This document shows, piece after piece, positions 56,556 to 64,000 of a DNA stretch of 64,000 nt. The DNA is from Psychrobacter okhotskensis (GTDB lineage: Bacteria > Pseudomonadota > Gammaproteobacteria > Pseudomonadales > Moraxellaceae), in contig NZ_JABRVQ010000007.1 in assembly GCF_013248965.1 (NCBI RefSeq), positions 62,001-126,000 of the forward strand. The letters are read 5' to 3'. Under the pieces are notes generated by a model. The model did not search any database. It was not told the origin of the DNA and saw nothing but the letters and a program-made list of their open reading frames with translations. A program made the translations under genes and the position numbers. Every line of letters begins with the position of its first letter. Position 1 is the first letter of the stretch.

Positions 56556-58259
56556 TTAAACAACGGCAACTTCTCTAAACATACCCGCTTCCATGTGATA
56601 AAGCAGATGGCAATGCCACGCCCATCGTCCTGCTTCACCTGTGACATCGAAACTAATCTTTTGCGCAGGTTGTACGACAATCGTATGTTTGCGGACTTGA
56701 AAGTCTCCAGATGGCGTGCGTAGATCGCTCCACATACCATGCAAATGCATAGGGTGGTTCATCATGGTGTCATTGACTAAGGTAATGCGGACGCGCTCAC
56801 CGGGCTTAATATTGACCGGCGCCGCGTCTTTAAACATAACGCCGTCTAGTGCCCAAATATAACGCTCCATGTTGCCTGTCAGATGTATTTCAATCTCTCT
56901 GGTAGGTTTGCGCTGCTCGCCCAATACTTGCTCGTCTACAGAGCGTAATTGATGATAAGTCAGCACATCTCTATCAATATTACGTAGATTAATACCGGGG
57001 TCATCGAGGTTCATACGCGGACTATCGACGCGCATATCGGACTTAAAGTCATATTCTGTTTTGGCGTGTTTTGCTTTGTAGCCTTTATCGCCCATGGCTC
57101 CCATCATATCTGCCATGGTGAGCCATTCGATTTTGTCCATGACGGGTACAGCCGCGCGTGCGCCTTTTTTGGTAGCCAGCGTGGTAGCGACAAAACCTGA
57201 GCGGTCTATGTTTTGGGCAAATATCGTATGCGCGTCTTTAGTAGGCGTGACGATGACGTCATAAGTCTCAGCTACACCGATACGGAAGTCATCGACATCA
57301 ACAGGTACGACATCGTTACCATCGGTTGCGACGACGGTCATTTTGAGACCGGGGATACGCACATCAAATATGGTCTGCGCTGAGCCATTGATAAAGCGTA
57401 GTTTGACGGGTTGTCCAGCTTTGACGAGTTGTGACCAGTTAGCCGCTGTCGTTTTACCATTCATCAGATAAGTAAAGGTGTTTTCACCAGACAGATCTGT
57501 AAAATCTGTCGGCATCATGCGCATCTTGTTCCACATTTTACGCTTATCAAAAGCTGTCTTTAAATCCGTGGCGGCAATATCAGACAACAGCTTTTTGAAG
57601 TCTGGCAAATGATAATTATCAAAGTCAGCACGCTGTTTTAATAGTTTCAATAAATTGTGCGGGTCGCGGTGCGTCCAATCACTGAGCAAAATAACATGAT
57701 CTTCTGCAATAGGATGACGCTCGCGTCCTTTCGGCTCAATGACAATAGCGCCGCGCATACCGGTTTGTTCTTGAAAGCCCGTATGCGAGTGATACCAATA
57801 AGTACCTGACTGCACTAACTTGAATTTATAAGTAAATGTACTATTGGCCGGAATACCATCGAAGCTAATGCCGGGTACGCCGTCCATTTCGAACGGAACG
57901 AGTAAGCCATGCCAATGAATAGAGGTGGACTCATTCATCTGATTATGGACACGGATGACTACGGTCTCGCCCTCGACCATCTTAAGCGTTGGCGCTGGTA
58001 AGGAGTCATTGATGAGTGTCGCCATACTCGATTTGCCATTAACGATAATGGGCTTTTTGCTGACATAAAGATCAAACTCGTTGCCCGTTAATATAGGGAC
58101 GACATGATCGGCTTTATCACTGTTAACGACGGCATTTTGCTGGCCTTTACCTAGAGCGCTATTGGCAATAGACGGCAGCGTGGATAGCATTGACGCACCA
58201 AGCAGGGTCGATGACCCTGTCAAAAAACGCCGGCGGTTAAGCATGTTTTTATTATTCAT
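56556..58259 (-). CDS. copA: copper resistance multicopper oxidase (PcoA/CopA)
   Basis: This periplasmic oxidase of 567 residues detoxifies Cu(I). A Tat signal (NRRRFLTG, residues 8-15) precedes three cupredoxin domains. Copper ligands are visible at HWHG (115-117), WYHSHTG (157, 159), HPMHLHGMW and HCHLLYHMEAGM (549-560), the type 1 site with its Cys and axial Met. A Met/Lys-rich segment (MADMMGAMGDKGYKAKH) lies in the expected methionine loop. It shares its symbol with the ATPase at 52.0 kb but is unrelated to it. Confidence 0.94.
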   Translation of the reverse strand: MNNKNMLNRRRFLTGSSTLLGASMLSTLPSIANSALGKGQQNAVVNSDKADHVVPILTGNEFDLYVSKKPIIVNGKSSMATLINDSLPAPTLKMVEGETVVIRVHNQMNESTSIHWHGLLVPFEMDGVPGISFDGIPANSTFTYKFKLVQSGTYWYHSHTGFQEQTGMRGAIVIEPKGRERHPIAEDHVILLSDWTHRDPHNLLKLLKQRADFDNYHLPDFKKLLSDIAATDLKTAFDKRKMWNKMRMMPTDFTDLSGENTFTYLMNGKTTAANWSQLVKAGQPVKLRFINGSAQTIFDVRIPGLKMTVVATDGNDVVPVDVDDFRIGVAETYDVIVTPTKDAHTIFAQNIDRSGFVATTLATKKGARAAVPVMDKIEWLTMADMMGAMGDKGYKAKHAKTEYDFKSDMRVDSPRMNLDDPGINLRNIDRDVLTYHQLRSVDEQVLGEQRKPTREIEIHLTGNMERYIWALDGVMFKDAAPVNIKPGERVRITLVNDTMMNHPMHLHGMWSDLRTPSGDFQVRKHTIVVQPAQKISFDVTGEAGRWAWHCHLLYHMEAGMFREVAVV

Positions 58260-58329
58260 AATATTGACCTAATTTATCTTATTAAAAACCCAGCCTACTA
58301 CTGAGACTTATTCACTATTTAAACCAAAG

Positions 58330-58989
58330 CTATAACTGCGCCTCTGGAGAGTCAATGTCAGCATAAACCGCTGTTGAGCCATCTTTATTAAGCTGCATCA
58401 CTTGATAAGGCATAAATTTATTTTGATATTCCATACCAGGACTGCCCATTGGCATACCGGGTACCGCAAGGCCAATCGCACCTTTGGGCGGGTTCTCTAA
58501 GAATTTAGCCATGTATTTCGCGGGGACATGCCCCTCAAAGACGAAACCGTCTGTGGTGACAGCTGTATGGCAAGAGCGCATTTGCTGCGGCACGCTATAG
58601 CGGTCTTTGAATAAGGACAGGTCATCAACATCATGCGCGGTCGCATTCAGCCCATTATTTTGAGCATAACCGACCCATTCTTTACAGCAGCCACAATTGG
58701 CATCTTTATAAACCGTGGCAGAGACATTTTTTAGGATAGTAGATTGGCTATTTGAATGCGTACTGACAGGCATCATCTGGGGTTGTGATTGCTCACTTTG
58801 CTTACTCTGATTCGTTTGCACGACTTGTGTCGAAGTAGATGGCTCAGGCGCTGGTTTTGTATCGGCAGCCGTGCTGTTAGGGTTACAAGCGGCAAGCGTT
58901 AACGATAATGGCAATACCGTGAGCGCTGAAAGAACACGACCAGATACCCGGTTATGTCCATTAATAAATATATTGGTATAGCGTCTCAT
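58330..58989 (-). CDS. DUF411 metal-binding lipoprotein
   Basis: This 219-residue protein has a lipoprotein signal (LPLSLTLAAC), a Ser/Gln/Thr-rich linker and a DUF411 domain (VYKDANCGCCKEWVGY; MRSCHTAVTTDGFVFEGHVP; LAVPGMPMGSPGME). The CxCC, SCH and Met residues are likely copper ligands. The ATG at 58989 has AGGAG 7 bp upstream; the longer frame would translate a 9-bp tandem repeat. It precedes the multicopper oxidase gene by 70 bp. Confidence 0.85.
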   Translation of the reverse strand: MRRYTNIFINGHNRVSGRVLSALTVLPLSLTLAACNPNSTAADTKPAPEPSTSTQVVQTNQSKQSEQSQPQMMPVSTHSNSQSTILKNVSATVYKDANCGCCKEWVGYAQNNGLNATAHDVDDLSLFKDRYSVPQQMRSCHTAVTTDGFVFEGHVPAKYMAKFLENPPKGAIGLAVPGMPMGSPGMEYQNKFMPYQVMQLNKDGSTAVYADIDSPEAQL

Positions 58990-59029
58990 AAAACCACTCC
59001 TGAGCGTCTGTTTGTCTATTTGATAATCT

Positions 59030-59065
59030 AAACTCTCTAAACTCTCTAAACTCTCTAAACTCTCT
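59030..59065. repeat. 9-bp tandem repeat in the leader of the DUF411 gene
   Basis: Four perfect copies of AAACTCTCT (plus strand) end 40 bp upstream of the lipoprotein ATG. They lie in the untranslated or promoter region between it and the cytochrome c gene upstream in the series (stop side at 59153). If they sit between promoter and start, copy-number change could alter expression. Confidence 0.85.
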
Positions 59066-59152
59066 CGCCGAATAAAGTAGTACACATACCGTTCAAACCA
59101 CAAAAGGCAGCACTCTGTAGCACTGCTTTTTATTCAATAATGAATGATATAT

Positions 59153-59749
59153 TTAATGTTGCATTCCAGCCCCATCGTCTGACATGTCCATCATGTCGCT
59201 ATTGAGTGACATATCGAGCATGTCGTCATCCAGTCTAGTCGTCAGCATGGTATATTGATTTTCATTTAATTCAGGTAATGATCTAATAAAAGCCACCATT
59301 GCCCACATTCTCTCGTCATCGTGAGAAGCGCCCCATGCTGGCATGCCCGAAGCCATAATTCCGTGCTTGATAGCCCAAAAGCTTTGCTTGGCACCAGCAT
59401 CGGTTTTATAACGGTCAACCACCTCTACATTGGTAAAGTTGGGCGGTTTAGGGTAGAGACTGGCGCTAAAGTCGGTGCTTTCTACCCCGGGAGACAAATG
59501 ACAGCCTGCACACATGTCTTTGTAATCGGCACCGCCTGAACTGATCATTTCTACTTTTTCTAAATTTGGCACCACGATACTTTTACTGGCATTCGCTATC
59601 GAGCGATTACGAGCTGTTTCTAAAAAATTATAGACCAGTGGGTTATGTGCTTGATCAGCACCAACATTGATAACCCCACTCGTCACCACAACGAACATAC
59701 CAACCATAGCGACAGCGACAGTAAAAAGTATTCCTAGTAAGAACTTCAT
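59153..59749 (-). CDS. membrane-anchored or exported cytochrome c
   Basis: This 198-residue protein has an N-terminal hydrophobic segment (LGILFTVAVAMVGMFVVV) and one haem c motif, CAGCH, near residue 80, in DYKDMCAGCHLSPGVE. The axial Met candidate lies in IMASGMPAWG. The C-terminal 25 residues are Met/Asp-rich (DMLDMSLNSDMMDMSDDGA), probably copper-binding. It may pass electrons from or to the copper oxidase (inference). Confidence 0.85.
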   Translation of the reverse strand: MKFLLGILFTVAVAMVGMFVVVTSGVINVGADQAHNPLVYNFLETARNRSIANASKSIVVPNLEKVEMISSGGADYKDMCAGCHLSPGVESTDFSASLYPKPPNFTNVEVVDRYKTDAGAKQSFWAIKHGIMASGMPAWGASHDDERMWAMVAFIRSLPELNENQYTMLTTRLDDDMLDMSLNSDMMDMSDDGAGMQH

Positions 59750-59895
59750 AGGCTTATCCTAAAAATCCATTTTTGTTAATAGCTAACGCTCAGTTTTACC
59801 TATTAGCCTAACCGCTCTGGTGAGCGCTTGATAAAGACTGCCTATCAATGATTCTGAGCTTATAGGTAATAATACTGAGCTTATAGGATTAATAT

Positions 59896-60168
59896 TTAAG
59901 AGTCGCTTTTAGTAGTCACGCAGTGTTTTTGATACATCTGTTTCATTTTGCCCATATTGGCCATCATTGCTTTCATGGCAGGATCATTCATATCCATTTT
60001 GCTGTGATCCATTTTTTGCATCATTTGCACGTGCTTTTCCATCTTTTCACAATTCATCTGATCCTTTTCGGCATGCATCTTGGGATCATGTGCTAGCGCT
60101 GAGGTTGAAACAACTAAAGCGATAGCGGTTGCGACGATTGATTTAGGCATTGATTTAAATAGTGACAT
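59896..60168 (-). CDS. small secreted Met/His/Lys-rich protein
   Basis: This 90-residue protein has a signal peptide (IALVVSTSALA) followed by a mature part with many Met, His and Lys residues (KMEKHVQMMQKMDHSKMDMN) and two Cys. The composition suggests a periplasmic copper binder. It is the first gene after the TGAC-box region at 60249-60290 and may define the promoter of the copper series. No named family recognised. Confidence 0.75.
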   Translation of the reverse strand: MSLFKSMPKSIVATAIALVVSTSALAHDPKMHAEKDQMNCEKMEKHVQMMQKMDHSKMDMNDPAMKAMMANMGKMKQMYQKHCVTTKSDS

Positions 60169-60248
60169 GGTAAGTCCTTTGTTGATTTGGTTTAAGGTCG
60201 ATAAGACTTTAGAGTATTAAATCAGTCTAAAGCATACGGTATGGATTC

Positions 60249-60290
60249 TGACAGTGAGATGACAGCAAGATGACAATATTGTCATCTTGC
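60249..60290. promoter_or_regulatory. probable CopR/CusR operator 1
   Basis: TGAC occurs at 60249, 60260 and 60271 (11 bp apart) and is followed by TGTCA at 60280. The last two form TGACAATATTGTCA within a perfect 26-bp palindrome (60265-60290), the same as the CusR box pattern TGACAANNTTGTCA. It is 80 bp before the start of the small secreted protein gene at 60168. Confidence 0.75.
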
Positions 60291-60302
60291 CACTTTTCGT
60301 TT

Positions 60303-60629
60303 TTAATGTGCAACATATTCCTTTAGTATGGATTGCGAGCTACGATTGCGATTCGCACCGTACTTGTCTATGAAATACTTTTCAGATTGCAAATGTTGAT
60401 CTTGATGCTCAACTTCGCAGGCTACTCGGGCATCGACATAGCGTTGCATTTGAGCGTCAGATATTTTTGCATCATTATGATCTAAGTTTCTTGCAAACTT
60501 GGTAACCGCATCGCAGTTATCGATAATTGAAGTGCTGAGTTCGGTCGTATGCGCATTAGCCGCTGACATACCGATAAGCATCGACGTTGATAGCAGTACT
60601 GCTTTTTTGAGTGAACGATAACTTTTCAT
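60303..60629 (-). CDS. small secreted protein of unknown function
   Basis: This 108-residue protein has a signal peptide ending in MSAANA and a mature helical, charged domain with two cysteines (DNCDAVTKFARNL; ARVACEVEHQDQH). I do not recognise the family. It is divergent from copR across a gap containing the second TGAC-box region, so it is likely part of the copper response. Confidence 0.7.
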   Translation of the reverse strand: MKSYRSLKKAVLLSTSMLIGMSAANAHTTELSTSIIDNCDAVTKFARNLDHNDAKISDAQMQRYVDARVACEVEHQDQHLQSEKYFIDKYGANRNRSSQSILKEYVAH

Positions 60630-60750
60630 ATAAAACCCTTTGCCTATTATTAGATGTTTGAACGAATGACCTGTAAAAATAATGCATAGCCGCTATTCTT
60701 ATCAGGGATGAGCAACTATGTACTATGGGTATAGATTAGCAAACGGAGAC

Positions 60751-60786
60751 TGACAATCTGATGACGGGCAGGTGACATCTTTGTCA
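60751..60786. promoter_or_regulatory. probable CopR/CusR operator 2
   Basis: TGAC occurs at 60751, 60762 and 60773 and TGTCA at 60782: exactly the spacing of operator 1. The inner pair reads TGACATCTTTGTCA, one mismatch from the CusR half-site consensus. It lies between copR (66 bp to its ATG) and the divergent secreted protein gene. Confidence 0.75.
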
Positions 60787-60852
60787 GATAGCAATCAATT
60801 TTGTCATTTATGTCAATTTAAGCATCAATCATAACGGTATTGAGGGATTACG

Positions 60853-61584
60853 ATGAAAGTACTATTGGTAGAAGACGAGTTAAAACTTGGGGAGTATATA
60901 AAAAAAGGGCTAACAGAAGCAGGCTTCATCGTTGACCATCACATGACAGGCTTAGATGGCTATCATGCCTTGATGACTGAAGAATTTAGTGTGATTGTCA
61001 TGGATGTCATGCTGCCTGACGTTAGTGGCTTTGAGCTGGTACGTAATTACCGAGCTGCTGGCAAGCATACGCCCGTGCTGTTTTTGACGGCGAAAGATGA
61101 TTTAAGTGACAAAATAAAAGGGATCGAGATTGGTGGCGATGATTATCTGACCAAGCCTTTTGCCTTTGCAGAATTAATCGTTCGTATCAAAAGCTTGTTA
61201 AGGCGCGCCAATCAATCGGACTATAAAAGTACGCTCATGCAAATAGCCGATCTCAAAATGGACATTGCCAAGCGCACTGTGCATAGGGGAGACGCGCCTA
61301 TTAAACTGACCGCGAAAGAATTTTCCTTGTTACAGTTCATGCTGGAGCGCCGTGGTGAAGTATTACCGCGCTCGGTCATCGCCTCTCAAGTGTGGGACAT
61401 GAACTTCGACAATGATACCAATGTGATCGATGTGGCGATAAGACGCCTGCGCATAAAAATAGACGACAATCATAATATGAAATTGATACACACTGTACGG
61501 GGTATGGGCTACCGATTGGATGCGGTCGATAGCGATACCACTACACACCCCAGTATCGAAGCGCAACATTCTGCCGCTAAGTAA
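60853..61584 (+). CDS. copR: heavy-metal response regulator, OmpR family
   Basis: This 243-residue CusR/CopR-type regulator has a receiver domain (MKVLLVEDELKLGEYIKKGL; phospho-acceptor Asp51 in VMDVMLPD) and a C-terminal winged helix (LTAKEFSLLQFMLERRGEVL; DVAIRRLRIKID; HTVRGMGYRLD). Gene order with the sensor kinase and divergence from copper genes indicate copper sensing. Two TGAC-box regions nearby are its likely targets, including its own promoter. Confidence 0.93.
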   Translation: MKVLLVEDELKLGEYIKKGLTEAGFIVDHHMTGLDGYHALMTEEFSVIVMDVMLPDVSGFELVRNYRAAGKHTPVLFLTAKDDLSDKIKGIEIGGDDYLTKPFAFAELIVRIKSLLRRANQSDYKSTLMQIADLKMDIAKRTVHRGDAPIKLTAKEFSLLQFMLERRGEVLPRSVIASQVWDMNFDNDTNVIDVAIRRLRIKIDDNHNMKLIHTVRGMGYRLDAVDSDTTTHPSIEAQHSAAK

Positions 61585-61597
61585 GAAGCCAAGTAAC

Positions 61598-63160
61598 ATG
61601 AGATATAAATTTGACAACCGCCGCCTACCACTCTTATGGCGCACGGTATTTTTGCTAACGATATTCGTGGTCGTCTCACAAGTCATCATCTATATTTGGG
61701 TACAGCGCTCTGTCAAAGGGCATTTTGAACAAATGGATGCTGAGATTATTACCCACGCAGCTTTTAATTTACGTAAGCGAGCAACAGACTCTGATGACCG
61801 GCTAACGTTTCAAAACCTACTAAGCTCGCCATCTTCTATAAACCCACTTTCTGAAAAGCCACTTCTTTCAACGGCAACAGAAAGCGCTAACCATCTACAT
61901 TCTTCTCAGCAAGATTACGATTTAAAGACCATCATTGCTGACAAAGAGGGACGCCTACTATCGAGTACCCCTAGCAACTTTGCCAATGAGCTCAGCGTAG
62001 ATTTTAACTTATGGTCATTGCAACAGGATAATGACGATCAGCAGTTTGTCATTAATATCAATGACAGACGCTATCGGGCGATGATTATTGAAGACAGTAA
62101 TATGCTCGCGCTTATCGCCTTACCGATCGACGTGCATCATCAGTATTTATTACAGTTTAATCGCCAGCTCAGTATGATTTTATTTGCGATTACCTTACTG
62201 CTGGTTTCCATAGCGGCATTGAGCGTCTATTGGGGTTTTGCACCTTTGGCAACCATCATTCAAAAGATGAAAGGCATTAATCCTGAAAGGTTGGATGAGC
62301 GTGTCATCGTTAGTGATATGCCATTGGAACTAAGGCCGCTCGCGGAATCTTATAACGCTATGATGGTCAAGCTCGAAAGTAACTTTGAGTCATTGTCACG
62401 GTTTTCGGACAATATCGCTCATGAGCTACGCACGCCAATAGCGACGCTGAGTACACAAACGCAAGTGATGTTGAATAAGCCGCGAAAGGATGAGGAATAC
62501 ATTGAGCAATTGCATCATCAGCACGATACGCTTGAGCAGTTATCAGCCATGATCAATAATATGTTGCTACTGGCAAAAACCCAAAAAGGGCTGAGTGACT
62601 CGCAAGTGAGTCGAGTAGATACCGAAAACTTAATCACCAAGCTCACAGACTACTATGAAATGATTGCCGAAGATCGTGACATAACTTTTTCGAAATCAGG
62701 AGATTTTAAAACGGTATTAGGGGATGAAGGCTTATTGCAACGGCTGTTTGCCAATCTCATGTCAAATGCCATTTATTATGCGGCCAGTGACAGTGTTATC
62801 GCTATATCAGCCACCAGCGTTCCCTTGAGTGCTGCCTCCGATACTCTTGCTCTTAATACGGCTGATGCTTTTTATACAGCTGACACTCTCAATATGGCAA
62901 AGAACCATAATCAAATCTCAAAGCAATCTTGGTTAAAAATCACCTTGACGAATCACTTAGAAAAACCGTTAAGTCAAAGTGATGCCGATAAATTATTTGA
63001 GAGATTCTATCGTCACGACAAAAGCAGCAGCCAGCATTCAGGGACAGGTTTAGGGTTGTCTATAGTGCAGGCTATCGCCAATGCTCATAAAGGTAGGGTG
63101 AGTATCACCATCAGAGATGAGTATACTTTTGAGATTGCGGTAGAACTGTTGCTTGCCTGA
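61598..63160 (+). CDS. copS: heavy-metal sensor histidine kinase
   Basis: This 520-residue CusS/CopS-type kinase has two membrane segments (VFLLTIFVVVSQVIIYIWV and MILFAITLLLVSIAALSVYW), a periplasmic sensor of about 150 residues, HAMP, the phospho-acceptor His275 in NIAHELRTPIATL, N-box NLMSNAIYYA and G2 box GTGLGLSIVQAI. I chose the ATG at 61598, 13 bp after copR; the longer frame would overlap copR. A Ser/Thr/Ala-rich insert (residues about 410-435) in the ATPase domain is unusual. Confidence 0.92.
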   Translation: MRYKFDNRRLPLLWRTVFLLTIFVVVSQVIIYIWVQRSVKGHFEQMDAEIITHAAFNLRKRATDSDDRLTFQNLLSSPSSINPLSEKPLLSTATESANHLHSSQQDYDLKTIIADKEGRLLSSTPSNFANELSVDFNLWSLQQDNDDQQFVININDRRYRAMIIEDSNMLALIALPIDVHHQYLLQFNRQLSMILFAITLLLVSIAALSVYWGFAPLATIIQKMKGINPERLDERVIVSDMPLELRPLAESYNAMMVKLESNFESLSRFSDNIAHELRTPIATLSTQTQVMLNKPRKDEEYIEQLHHQHDTLEQLSAMINNMLLLAKTQKGLSDSQVSRVDTENLITKLTDYYEMIAEDRDITFSKSGDFKTVLGDEGLLQRLFANLMSNAIYYAASDSVIAISATSVPLSAASDTLALNTADAFYTADTLNMAKNHNQISKQSWLKITLTNHLEKPLSQSDADKLFERFYRHDKSSSQHSGTGLGLSIVQAIANAHKGRVSITIRDEYTFEIAVELLLA

Positions 63161-63429
63161 TGGTTATTCTAAAAAACGAGATTGATGTTTAAAATCGCAG
63201 CAATGGAAGTGATGGAAGTGAAACGCTGTCTTAAAAACACGTTAGAGGCTTGACGTGTTGAGGGTTTTACCAGTCAAAAAATCGTTTTAGTCGGCGCTGA
63301 TAAGCTTAGCAACAGCCTAAATGACCGCTTATATAATCAACAAATGTTATCGTGTTTTAAGGTAACATACTTATTAGCCATTCTCGGTTTAGGGTGTCTT
63401 GCTTGACCACTGCTACTATTAAAACAGTG
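63161..63429. other. intergenic stretch without a recognisable gene
   Basis: Between copS and the family B repeat no credible frame, RNA gene or terminator is apparent. It is followed by the repeat, so the whole gap to the next gene is about 470 bp. Confidence 0.5.
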
Positions 63430-63567
63430 TATAGTCAGTGAAAAGTAATATTGAACCATCAGGCACTGCTGATATCCATTTTTCTTGCTTGCTGTGCCTG
63501 CGCAGACAGAGGCGACAAAAAACTGATATCAGCAATAGCGTCGCGTTTTTAGGATATTTTGACTATA
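63430..63567 (+). repeat. interspersed repeat family B, copy 4 (138 bp)
   Basis: Borders are TATAGTCAGTG and TTTTGACTATA; the core TTTTTCTTGCTTGCTGTGCC and GCGCAGACAGAGGC is flanked by CTGATATC arms that can form a long hairpin. The copy at 10730-10867 has the same 138-bp length in inverse orientation. Confidence 0.72.
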
Positions 63568-63634
63568 GCTATTAAAACAGTACAGCAATTGATAGTGAGC
63601 AACAGCTCGGCTACTTTAAGACAATAGGTGACAT

Positions 63635-64000
63635 ATGGATGTGTTTTCGTATTGGCAAGGGTTTTACAACAACCTTTGGTTTTGGCAATTTCCTATGGCG
63701 ACTCTTGCCATTAGTATGGCAGCTTTTTTGGTGGTAGCCATTCCATGGACGGTGGTGGCTTGGTTAGATCCGCTGTCTTTGCGCAAATACAAGATTCAAC
63801 AAAAACCGTTCGAGATGAAGAAATTCCTGTTGCCTTCGATTGGTCGTATCGTGGTCAAAAACCTCATTTTGGCGACGTTATTAGTGGTTAGTTGGCCACT
63901 ATTGCAGTTGACTGGCGTCCACAAAGGCACACTGCCTGTTTGGTATATTATCATCGCGCAATTGATATTTTTTGTGCTACTTGATGATTTTTTATACTAC
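63635..64000 (+). CDS. sterol desaturase / fatty acid hydroxylase family protein, N-terminal part
   Basis: The first 122 codons are in the window; the gene runs off the end. Three or four hydrophobic segments are seen (ATLAISMAAFLVVAIPWTVV; NLILATLLVVSWPLLQLTGV; WYIIIAQLIFFVLLDDFLYY). LDPLSLRKYKIQ and the LDDFLYY segment, where the His-box region begins in this family, indicate an integral-membrane di-iron hydroxylase. The His clusters themselves lie beyond the window, so activity cannot be judged. Confidence 0.75.
   Translation, partial: MDVFSYWQGFYNNLWFWQFPMATLAISMAAFLVVAIPWTVVAWLDPLSLRKYKIQQKPFEMKKFLLPSIGRIVVKNLILATLLVVSWPLLQLTGVHKGTLPVWYIIIAQLIFFVLLDDFLYY

Overview
The window looks like a chromosomal segment of a gammaproteobacterium of the Moraxellaceae, most likely Psychrobacter. 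This rests on the protein families, the gene order and the moderate-to-low G+C; no rRNA or tRNA gene is present to confirm it. The DNA carries about 50 intact genes, at least two decayed genes, several small repeat families and readable operators. No CRISPR array, phage or complete insertion sequence was seen.

Left part (1-17.2 kb). A lipid-related set (methyltransferase end, patatin-like protein, SDR, CdsA-like protein) comes first. Next is the de novo NAD locus: nadA-nadB on the minus strand, then an NrtR-type Nudix regulator and nadC on the plus strand. Matching palindromes lie in front of nadA and nadC and are probably the NrtR operators. MarC, a trimethylamine monooxygenase (tmm), a LysE/ArgO exporter, three tandem paralogues of an unrecognised family and rluB follow. 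Two inverted 170-bp MITE-like elements bracket 7.2-13.5 kb.

Capsule locus (17.4-38.7 kb, all plus strand). Export and control genes wza-wzb-wzc come first, then a PglF-type dehydratase, TviB/TviC-type UDP-GalNAcA enzymes, an AT-rich variable core (wzx, CapA-like, wzy, TupA-like ATP-grasp, two glycosyltransferases, an acyltransferase remnant), a further glycosyltransferase, a UDP-GlcA epimerase, ugd, and the PglC/PglD/PglE set that makes and loads the first sugar. The product should be a Wzy-dependent polysaccharide rich in uronic acids. The ATP-grasp protein suggests that amino acids may be attached to it.

Iron region (38.9-51.4 kb). After an acyl-CoA ligase come two TonB-dependent siderophore receptors, one intact siderophore-interacting protein, a PepSY membrane protein and an ABC exporter. 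A DUF2470-SIP fusion gene in this region is broken by three lesions. Three strong Fur boxes mark the promoters, including that of the broken gene. No siderophore synthesis genes are present.

Copper region (52.0-63.2 kb). A long minus-strand series encodes two small secreted proteins, a cytochrome c, a DUF411 lipoprotein, the CopA multicopper oxidase, CopB, a DUF305 protein, a 58-residue Met-rich membrane protein and a copper P-type ATPase. A CopR/CopS (CusR/CusS) two-component system is divergent. Two operator regions with identical spacing (three TGAC boxes 11 bp apart plus an inverted TGTCA) probably bind CopR. The window ends inside a sterol desaturase/fatty acid hydroxylase family gene.
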